Positions 8,135-13,738 of a stretch of 15,818 nt of DNA are shown here, piece after piece. This DNA is from an uncultured Selenomonas sp. (lineage in GTDB: Bacteria > Bacillota > Negativicutes > Selenomonadales > Selenomonadaceae). The notes under the pieces were generated by a model. That model worked only from the letters and a program-made list of their open reading frames with translations. It ran no database searches and was not told where the DNA came from. The stretch spans positions 1 to 15,818 of the forward strand of contig CAMURM010000005.1 of the NCBI GenBank assembly GCA_947097535.1, written 5' to 3'. How positions within the stretch are numbered: position 1 is the first letter of the stretch; each line of letters opens with the position of its first letter. The position numbers were made by a program, and so were the translations under genes.

Positions 8135-9418
8135 CTAAAATGACTGATGCAGACCAAAGTAGGCGGCGCGCCGCTCGCTGCTGTTGAGATCCCGGAACTG
8201 CCCCATCAGATATGTATCCTCGTGCAGGCGATACTGCGCGGAAAAGCGCAGGCGGAAGTCGTTGGGATCGTAGGCGTCGGCGGAGAAGCGCCAGCGCCCG
8301 CCGAGATCCGCATCGAGACCGATGCCCGGCTCGCCCGCGATGAGGCCTGCGCGCGCACCGAGCCTGCCCTTCGTGCGCCCGACTTCCAAGTTCAGCGCAT
8401 TGTCCTCGCCGATGTCCTCGACGCCGACGCGCAGGAAGCGGTCGGGCTTGCTCTCCTTGGAAACATCGACGTTGAAGTTCGTGATCCAGTCGCGATTCTT
8501 GCCGCTGTAAAGGACTTCGACGGAAGGCTGCGTCTCGATGCTCTTGAGGTTGTCGAGCGTATCGTTCGCCTTCTCCGTGACGGCGCGCGCCTGATGGATC
8601 GTCGTCTTGAGATCCTCGCGCAGTTCGGGATCGCCCGTGACCTCATGAAGTTCCTCCGCCACCTGGCGGATGTTCTCGCTCGCCTTGGCGACGTTGAGGA
8701 GGGTCAGGCGCAGATTCGCCGCTGTCGCCCCGTTGTCCGAGACATCAGCTGCCATCTGTCGCACGGTTTCCGTCGTCACGGAGAGGTTCGCGAGAATCGC
8801 GTGCATCTCCTCCATCATCTCGTGCATATCGCCTTCGTTCTGCAGCATGACGCGACCAAACACCGCCGTCACATCGCGGATATGCGCCGTCACGTCGCGC
8901 ACGTTCTCCGCCGAGCCTAAGACCGACTCCTTCATGCGCGGATTGCCGAGGATGTCGTTCAACGAGCCGAGAAGCTCGTGCACGTCGGCGATCGCCTCGC
9001 TCACATTGTCGAGGACGGAATCAATGCTCGTCTCATCGGTGCCGATGACGAAGTCGCCGTCCTTCAGATACTCCGTGCTCCTTGAACCTGCCGGCGAGAT
9101 GAGAACGAATTTGTCGCCGAGGACGCTGTTCGCCGAGAGCGTGATGCGCGCATCGCGCGGAATCTGTATGTCGGGGTTGATCGAGAGCGTCACGCGCACG
9201 CCTGTGCCCTCGGGCTCGATCGCCTTGACCTTGCCCGCCAGGACGCCCGCATAGCGCACGTCGGCTTCCGGAGCGAGGCCGACGACCTGCGTGAAACCTA
9301 CGTATATCGTATAATTGCGGCTCGTCGAAAAGGAAAATCCTTCGAGCTGCAGGAGAACCACCGCCAGGAGCGCGATTCCCAGGAGCGTGAACGCTCCCAC
9401 CTTCGCTTCCGTCGTCAT
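8135..9418 (-). CDS. mlaD: MlaD-like MCE-domain protein with a C-terminal beta-barrel-like region
   Basis: This is the substrate-binding and conduit subunit of the MlaFED phospholipid transporter. The 427 residues divide into an N-terminal membrane anchor (about 8-24), one MCE domain (about 35-125, with VVGLAPEADVRYAGVLAGKV and LGDKFVLISP), a long predicted helical/coiled segment (about 130-295), and a final part (about 297-427) of alternating polar/apolar strands (FLRVGVEDIG, ALNLEVGRTKG, WRFSADAYDP, LRFSAQYRL) that ends in Phe. E. coli MlaD is only about 183 residues. A long MlaD whose barrel reaches the OM and replaces MlaA/MlaC is known from Veillonella parvula; this protein fits that design. 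Its ATG overlaps the mlaF stop (ATGA at 9415-9418). AAGGAGG at 9426-9432 is 7 bases upstream. tolC follows after 11 bases. Confidence 0.92.
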   Translation of the reverse strand: MTTEAKVGAFTLLGIALLAVVLLQLEGFSFSTSRNYTIYVGFTQVVGLAPEADVRYAGVLAGKVKAIEPEGTGVRVTLSINPDIQIPRDARITLSANSVLGDKFVLISPAGSRSTEYLKDGDFVIGTDETSIDSVLDNVSEAIADVHELLGSLNDILGNPRMKESVLGSAENVRDVTAHIRDVTAVFGRVMLQNEGDMHEMMEEMHAILANLSVTTETVRQMAADVSDNGATAANLRLTLLNVAKASENIRQVAEELHEVTGDPELREDLKTTIHQARAVTEKANDTLDNLKSIETQPSVEVLYSGKNRDWITNFNVDVSKESKPDRFLRVGVEDIGEDNALNLEVGRTKGRLGARAGLIAGEPGIGLDADLGGRWRFSADAYDPNDFRLRFSAQYRLHEDTYLMGQFRDLNSSERRAAYFGLHQSF

Positions 9419-10164
9419 AAGCCCGCCTCCTTCTCTTGCGTGTCCACCGCGCGGAAAAACGCCCTTACGCGCGGATCCTTGAGCTTCTTGAACCCCTCGA
9501 CCGTATCGAGCGCGATGAGCTCGCCGTCCGCGAGCATGGCGATGCGGTCGGCGATGCGGCAGGCGCTCGCCATATCGTGCGTCACGACGACGCTCGTCAC
9601 GCCGAGCTTCCTCTGCGTCGCGATGATGAGGTCGTCGATCTTCGCCGACGTGATGGGGTCGAGCCCCGAGCTCGGCTCATCGTAGAGGACGATTGCCGGG
9701 TCGATGGCGATGGCGCGCGCGAGGCTCACGCGCTTCTTCATGCCGCCCGAAAGCTCGCCTGGCATCATGGCTTCGCTGCCTGCAAGACCGACGAGATCGA
9801 GCTTCTCGCGCACGATGCGCGCGATTTCCGCCTCCTTCATCTCTGTGTGCTCTCGAAGCCCGAAGGCGACGTTCTCGCCGACCGTCATGGAGTCGAAGAG
9901 CGCCGAATACTGAAAGACCATGCCCATTCGGAGGCGCACCTTGTCGAGCTCAGCTTCCGTCATGCGCGAGATCTCGGCATCGTCGATCCAGATCTTGCCC
10001 GCCGTCGGACGAATCAAGCCGATCACGAGGCGCAGGAGCGTGCTCTTGCCCGAGCCCGAGCCACCGATGACGGCGAGCGTCTCGCCCGCCTCGACGTCAA
10101 GGCTCACATGACGCAGCGCGTCATAGGAGGCGAAGGTCTTCGTCACATCTTCCAGTCGTATCAT
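9415..10164 (-). CDS. mlaF: MlaF, ATPase of the Mla phospholipid transporter
   Basis: This ABC ATPase powers phospholipid movement through MlaE/MlaD at the cytoplasmic face of the inner membrane. All motifs are present in its 249 residues: Walker A GGSGSGKST (34-42), Q-loop MVFQ (Gln85), signature LSGGMKKR (138-145), Walker B AIVLYDEP (157-164, catalytic Glu163), D-loop SGLDP and the switch His196 in VVTHD. The ELSGGMKKRVSLARAIA form is characteristic of the Mla/MCE-associated ATPases. Length is near that of E. coli MlaF (269). No strong Shine-Dalgarno is seen; the region before the ATG reads GGGGTAGGGGCTT. The mlaE stop is 29 bases upstream, so translation may depend on coupling. It overlaps mlaD by 4 bases. 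No STAS-domain MlaB is seen nearby. Confidence 0.95.
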   Translation of the reverse strand: MIRLEDVTKTFASYDALRHVSLDVEAGETLAVIGGSGSGKSTLLRLVIGLIRPTAGKIWIDDAEISRMTEAELDKVRLRMGMVFQYSALFDSMTVGENVAFGLREHTEMKEAEIARIVREKLDLVGLAGSEAMMPGELSGGMKKRVSLARAIAIDPAIVLYDEPSSGLDPITSAKIDDLIIATQRKLGVTSVVVTHDMASACRIADRIAMLADGELIALDTVEGFKKLKDPRVRAFFRAVDTQEKEAGL

Positions 10165-10193
10165 AAGCCCCTACCCCGTCCAGCAGAAAAAGA

Positions 10194-10964
10194 TCAATAA
10201 AGCAAAAATGAGAGGAATACATTCAAAAAGAAAATGCAGACGATCGCCGCCACGACGCTCTTCGTCGTAGCGCGCCCCACGCCCTCCGCCCCGTCCGGCG
10301 CATGCAGCCCGTACCAGGCGCCGAGGACGGCGATGACGACGCCGAAGACCGCCGCCTTGACGAGACCGCCCGTGATGTCGTGCGGCACGGCAAAAACATG
10401 GATGGAGTTCGTGAAGGTATAGGAGGCGATGCCCGCGTACTGCGTGGCGACGAACCAGCCGCCGAAGATGCCGATGACGTCGCCGAAGACCGTCAGGAGA
10501 GGCACCATGCACATGCACGCGAGCATGCGCGGCACGACGAGGTAGCCGATGGGACTCGTCGCCATGACGCGCAGCGCGTCGATCTGCTCCGTGACCTTCA
10601 TCGTGCTGATCTCCGCCGTGATGGCGGAGCCGACGCGCCCCGCGCAGACGACGCCGACGAGCACGGGTCCGAGCTCGCGCCCGACGGCGATGGCGATGAC
10701 GCCGCCGATCGTCGTCTGCGCACCGAAGCGGATGAACTCATGGGCGATCTGCAGCGTCATGACCATGCCCGTGAAGAGCATCGTCAGGGCGACAATGGCG
10801 AGCGAGTCGACGCCGAGATGCGACATCTGCGCGAAGAGATGGCGCAGCCGTAAGGGACGGCGCATCTCCTTGACGGCGGCGGCGAGGAGCAAGATGACGG
10901 AGCCCACCCACTCGAACCATGCGAGCACGAAGACGCCGATTTTCTCCAGGAGCCGCGTCATCAT
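10194..10964 (-). CDS. mlaE: MlaE, permease of the Mla phospholipid transporter
   Basis: MlaE is the integral membrane core of the MlaFED complex. The 256-residue protein shows an amphipathic N-terminal helix and about five hydrophobic segments (about 11-30, 54-72, 86-107, 148-173 and 236-255). It carries the family signature region at about 94-147 (VGRELGPVLVGVVCAGR, AITAEISTMKVTEQIDAL and SPIGYLVVPR). The TEQIDAL loop is the coupling helix that contacts MlaF. Two ATG codons lie in tandem; the first overlaps the preceding S55-like gene's TGA at 10961-10964. Only a weak GAGG is found upstream, consistent with translational coupling. Length matches E. coli MlaE (260). Confidence 0.95.
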   Translation of the reverse strand: MMTRLLEKIGVFVLAWFEWVGSVILLLAAAVKEMRRPLRLRHLFAQMSHLGVDSLAIVALTMLFTGMVMTLQIAHEFIRFGAQTTIGGVIAIAVGRELGPVLVGVVCAGRVGSAITAEISTMKVTEQIDALRVMATSPIGYLVVPRMLACMCMVPLLTVFGDVIGIFGGWFVATQYAGIASYTFTNSIHVFAVPHDITGGLVKAAVFGVVIAVLGAWYGLHAPDGAEGVGRATTKSVVAAIVCIFFLNVFLSFLLY

Positions 10965-13333
10965 TTCTTATCCACATCCTCAATCATCAGGGAAGCATGA
11001 ATCACGTTGTCTATGACATAGCCCGTTTCAAACTTCGCTTCGAGCGGATTTCCCCTCTTCTTCGCCTTCTGTCCGAGGAGGTCGACGCGCTTCTCCGGCT
11101 TCTTCTGCGGCGCGCTCTCCGCCTTCTTCAGGCGCTTCTTCGCCGCCTTCTTCTCTTCATCCGAAAGCGGCATGTTGGGGGCAATGGCAGGCGCTACGAT
11201 GATCTCGTTGTTTCTGCCAAGTTCCAAAAATCGTCTGACCTTGTCCGCCGTCGTCTGCGTCTTGTCCTCCTCGGCGCTCGTGTCAATGCCGAGCGCACTC
11301 TGCAAAAGAGCCGCCGTCACGGGAACGAAGCTGCCGCCGCGCAAGTCGAGGCTCAGGACGCCCGGCGCCTGGTTCTCCGGCACATGGTAGGGAATCAGAA
11401 GCTCTTCCTTATCCTTGCGGAAAGGCTTGATCGTCGTGCGGAAGTTCACCGTCTCACCCGGCTTCACCGAAGGCTTGTCGGGCACGGCGGAAATCAAGGA
11501 CGCCGTCTTCCTCACGCTCTCCATCTCAATGTCGACATCGACCGAGGTCACATCGGCTTCCTCGTCCGCGTTCTGACACAAGAGCGCCATGACCTGCGCC
11601 AGCTCGCCCACAGATGCCTGCCCGACATCGGCGGCGTTGTAGTACATGTTCGAGCGCTCGATCCTGCCGTCCTCGCCCGCCGTCGTGCGAATCGTGAACT
11701 TGAGGTTCGCCGTCGCCTCGCCGACCGTATCCGAGGTCTTGCCCATCGCCGCGTAGGCGATGCCCGGCACGAGAATAGGCAGGAAGTCCTCATCGTAGGC
11801 GATCTGCGCCGTAAACTTGCGGTCGTAGCCGAGCGACGTATCCTTGACGCGCACGCGCATTGGCACGCTCTCGGGGAAGGTGCCGATGATGCCGGCGACG
11901 CCCGCTTCCCTGTCCTGATTGATGCGCCCGATGATGTTGCCGATGCTCGCGATCTTCATGCCGTCCGTCGGCCCGCTGATCGTGCCGACGACCCTGGCGT
12001 CCGTCATGAAATAGTTGACATTGCCCTTGTGCAGGAAGGGATGGCCGAAGGCGAGCACACGCTTTCCGTCGACCGTCGTCACCGTGCCCGTCGCACCGAC
12101 GGAAAAATCACCGTAGGAAACGGCGACGCCGATGGCACTGCCCGGCGCAAGCTCCGCGTCATAGACGACATGAGTGCCCGGCGTCGGCGTCCCAAAGGCA
12201 GGCATTTCTCCCGCCTTGAAGCCGAGAGAGGCAAGCTTATCCTCCATATAGGCAGCGCCGCTGCTGCCGAATCCCGCGAGGTAGAGTGCCGACTTCTCTT
12301 CCGTCTCGTGCTTCTTCGCCGCAGGCTGCGCCTCCTTAGCGGGTTTTGGCTCCGCCGGCTTTTCCTTTGCAGGTTTTGCCTCCGCGGGTTTTGGCTCCGC
12401 GGGTTTTGGCTCCGCAGGCTTCTCCTTTGCAGGTTTTGGCTCTGCCGGCTTCTCCTTTGCAGGCTTCGGCTCCGCGGGCTTTTCCTTTTCAGGCTCCGGC
12501 TTCACAGGCTTCGGCTCCGCGGGTCTTTGCTTTTCAGGCTCCGGCTTCGCAGGCTTTTGCTGCGCCGGCTTCTCCCTGCCATCTGCCGGCTTCTTTGCAG
12601 CATCCGGCTTTTTCTGATCTGCCTTTTCCTTCTTCGGTTCGTCTGCCTTTTTCCCGGATGGCGGCTTCTCCGTCTCTGCCGGTTCCGCCTTTTCCGGCGC
12701 CGACCTCTTCCCGGCGTTCTCTTCCCGCTTGGCGTCCCTGCCTCGCGCCTTTTCAGCAGATGCCTCCGACTTCCCGTTCAAGCCCGCAGCGAGCTCGGGC
12801 AGCTCTTCCTCTTCGAGCTTCGTGCGCCTTTCGCCATCCTGCGGCTCCTCTCTCCCCGCTTCGCTCGCTTCTGCAGCCTCATCCTTCTTCTCTTTCTTTT
12901 CCTTTTTCAGATGCGCCGCCTTATAGTCGGGCATATTCCAGATCGGCAGCATCTCATCGATCGGCGTGATGAAGAACGTGTAGAGGCTCATACCCTTGAT
13001 GCCCGCCGAAAGCGCGCCGACGAGCGCGCCGTCCACATAGACGGGGCTGCCGCTCATGCCCTGCAGCGTGCCGCCCGTGCGCTCCACGACGGGGCCGGAA
13101 GCCTTCGCCATGATGCGGTTCGTCGAAGAACCTTCGTCGTAAGTGCCGACGATATCGACGTGAAACGGCAGGATCTCGCCCGATTCATCGACCACGGTAT
13201 ATGCCGTCCCCTGCATGCCCGGATATACCTCCGAAAGCGGCAAAGTCGGCGGCAGAGACGCCGCCGCTGCCACACCTGTCGCCAGCGACAGGGAAAGGCA
13301 CAGCGCGAGCATCTTCTTCTTGAAATTACGCAA
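10961..13333 (-). CDS. Exported SpoIVB/S55-family protease-like protein with a long Lys/Pro/Glu/Ala linker
   Basis: The 790-residue product (from TTG 13333) has a signal peptide (MRNFKKKMLALCLSLSLATG, cleavage near VAAAA). An S55-type segment follows (about 35-135) with YPGMQGTAYTV and GMSGSPVY; Ser94 in GMSGSP corresponds to the SpoIVB nucleophile. A disordered linker (about 137-347) of Lys, Glu, Pro and Ala follows. A second conserved part (about 385-490) has VLAFGHPFL (candidate catalytic His431) and IGRINQDREAGVAGIIG. The C-terminal 300 residues look like beta-rich domains (DKPSVKPGETVNFRTTIKPF), with a basic stretch near 725-750. Ser precedes His, the reverse of SpoIVB; similar large S55-domain proteins in other phyla share this order, as far as I recall. 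The stop overlaps the mlaE start, tying it to the Mla operon. GAGGTGAT at 13338-13345 supports TTG; GTG at 13342 lies inside that site. Protease activity is unproven. Confidence 0.82.
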   Translation of the reverse strand: MRNFKKKMLALCLSLSLATGVAAAASLPPTLPLSEVYPGMQGTAYTVVDESGEILPFHVDIVGTYDEGSSTNRIMAKASGPVVERTGGTLQGMSGSPVYVDGALVGALSAGIKGMSLYTFFITPIDEMLPIWNMPDYKAAHLKKEKKEKKDEAAEASEAGREEPQDGERRTKLEEEELPELAAGLNGKSEASAEKARGRDAKREENAGKRSAPEKAEPAETEKPPSGKKADEPKKEKADQKKPDAAKKPADGREKPAQQKPAKPEPEKQRPAEPKPVKPEPEKEKPAEPKPAKEKPAEPKPAKEKPAEPKPAEPKPAEAKPAKEKPAEPKPAKEAQPAAKKHETEEKSALYLAGFGSSGAAYMEDKLASLGFKAGEMPAFGTPTPGTHVVYDAELAPGSAIGVAVSYGDFSVGATGTVTTVDGKRVLAFGHPFLHKGNVNYFMTDARVVGTISGPTDGMKIASIGNIIGRINQDREAGVAGIIGTFPESVPMRVRVKDTSLGYDRKFTAQIAYDEDFLPILVPGIAYAAMGKTSDTVGEATANLKFTIRTTAGEDGRIERSNMYYNAADVGQASVGELAQVMALLCQNADEEADVTSVDVDIEMESVRKTASLISAVPDKPSVKPGETVNFRTTIKPFRKDKEELLIPYHVPENQAPGVLSLDLRGGSFVPVTAALLQSALGIDTSAEEDKTQTTADKVRRFLELGRNNEIIVAPAIAPNMPLSDEEKKAAKKRLKKAESAPQKKPEKRVDLLGQKAKKRGNPLEAKFETGYVIDNVIHASLMIEDVDKK
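12337..12560 (-). repeat. Degenerate 15/30-bp tandem repeat encoding EPKPA / KEKPA units
   Basis: Inside the S55-like gene, blocks such as ggctccgccggcttctcctt, followed by tgcaggtttt, recur about every 30 bases, alternating with 15-base forms (gcgggttttggctcc). They encode about 77 residues of repeating EPKPAKEKPA and EPKPA. Because 15 and 30 are multiples of three, copy-number change would keep the reading frame. The composition resembles the Pro-Lys/Pro-Glu periplasm-spanning segment of TonB. Confidence 0.8.
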
Positions 13334-13337
13334 GTAT

Positions 13338-13345
13338 ATCACCTC
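13338..13345 (-). promoter_or_regulatory. Shine-Dalgarno site of the S55-like gene, supporting a TTG start
   Basis: The minus strand reads GAGGTGAT, eight consecutive bases complementary to the 16S rRNA tail. It is followed by ATAC and then TTG (13331-13333), so GAGG sits 8 bases before TTG. The upstream in-frame GTG (13340-13342) is part of this site and so is unlikely to be the initiator. Confidence 0.65.
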
Positions 13346-13368
13346 GTACAGATTTGGGCAACGGCGAA

Positions 13369-13382
13369 AGGGGAGCTCCCCT
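13369..13382. other. Perfect 14-bp palindrome between two genes
   Basis: AGGGGAGCTCCCCT is self-complementary over all 14 bases. It lies 4 bases past the stop of the barrel-sandwich gene and 35-40 bases before the S55-like gene start. As RNA it could form a 5-bp GC-rich stem with an AGCU loop followed by UUUCG, too short a U-run for a confident terminator. It could be an attenuator, a processing site, an operator, or chance. Confidence 0.45.
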
Positions 13383-13386
13383 CATT

Positions 13387-13686
13387 TTATTCGTCCTGTT
13401 TCGCCACGCGCGCGACGACCTGGCCTGCGGCAATGTCATCGCCGACGGCAACGAGCATCTCATGCACCGTGCAGCCGTCCTCGGCGCGCGCCGCAGCGAC
13501 CTCGCCCGTCAGCGTGCGCACGCGCACGATCTCCGCGCCTGCCGCGAGCGTCGTGCCCGGCAGCGCCGTCCATGTGACCGTACCGGCTATGCTCGCCTTC
13601 GCATCCGTCGCCGCCTCCGCCGTCAAGGCATGGACGGCGAACAGCAGGGCGCCGAGCAAAACGCAGGTAACGAGTGCTTTTTTCAT
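13387..13686 (-). CDS. Small exported barrel-sandwich (biotinyl/lipoyl-like) domain protein
   Basis: The 99-residue protein has a signal peptide (MKKALVTCVLLGALLFAVHA, cleavage near TAEA, residue 25) and a mature part of about 74 residues. The mature part shows the two half-motifs of a barrel-sandwich hybrid fold: AGTVTWTALPGTTLAAGAEI (34-53) and GEVAAARAEDGCTVHEMLVA (61-80) followed by VGDDIAAGQVVARV. At the hairpin where biotinyl/lipoyl carriers present the modified Lys (EAMKM-like) this protein has RTLTGEV, without Lys, so it cannot be a cofactor carrier in the usual way. Membrane-fusion proteins of the HlyD type use the same unmodified fold, but with long helices that are absent here. GGAGG at 13694-13698 is 7 bases before the ATG. 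It lies between the NAGPA gene and the S55-like gene, so it may assist one of these exported proteins. Its role is unknown. Confidence 0.72.
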   Translation of the reverse strand: MKKALVTCVLLGALLFAVHALTAEAATDAKASIAGTVTWTALPGTTLAAGAEIVRVRTLTGEVAAARAEDGCTVHEMLVAVGDDIAAGQVVARVAKQDE

Positions 13687-13698
13687 TTATATCCCTCC

Positions 13699-13727
13699 AT
13701 TATAGCGGATTCTTCCATAAGTGCCAA
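13699..13727 (-). promoter_or_regulatory. Near-consensus promoter overlapping the ribosome site of the barrel-sandwich gene
   Basis: The minus strand reads TTGGCA (13722-13727), 17 bases, then TATAAT (13699-13704): 5/6 and 6/6 matches with ideal spacing. The expected start point (about 13692) falls after GGAGG and only about 6 bases before ATG, so a transcript from here would be nearly leaderless for the first gene but normal for the S55-like and mla genes downstream. Confidence 0.55.
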
Positions 13728-13738
13728 TAGCTGCGAAC

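Noticed and set aside
12337..12560. CRISPR-like array in the repeat region
   Set aside because: The repeats are contiguous with no unique spacers, vary at third codon positions and stay in frame within a coding sequence.
13300..13333. Lipoprotein signal in the S55-like protein (Cys within LALC)
   Set aside because: The residue before Cys is Leu, which a lipobox does not allow, and the Cys falls before the hydrophobic core is complete. An ordinary signal peptide ending near VAAAA fits better.
13333..13361. TTGCCC-17-TATACT before the S55-like gene as a promoter
   Set aside because: The predicted start would lie inside the coding sequence, downstream of the GAGGTGAT ribosome site and the TTG start.
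13387..13686. Biotin or lipoyl carrier protein (AccB/GcvH type)
   Set aside because: No Lys at the hairpin position and a signal peptide is present. Carriers are cytoplasmic and need that Lys.
10919..13705. A 928-codon open frame on the plus strand opposite the S55-like gene
   Set aside because: It is a mirror of GC-rich codon use. The translation is Arg/Leu/His-rich and low in complexity, crosses two gene boundaries, has no family match that I can see and no ribosome site. The minus-strand frame has signal peptide, motifs and operon fit.
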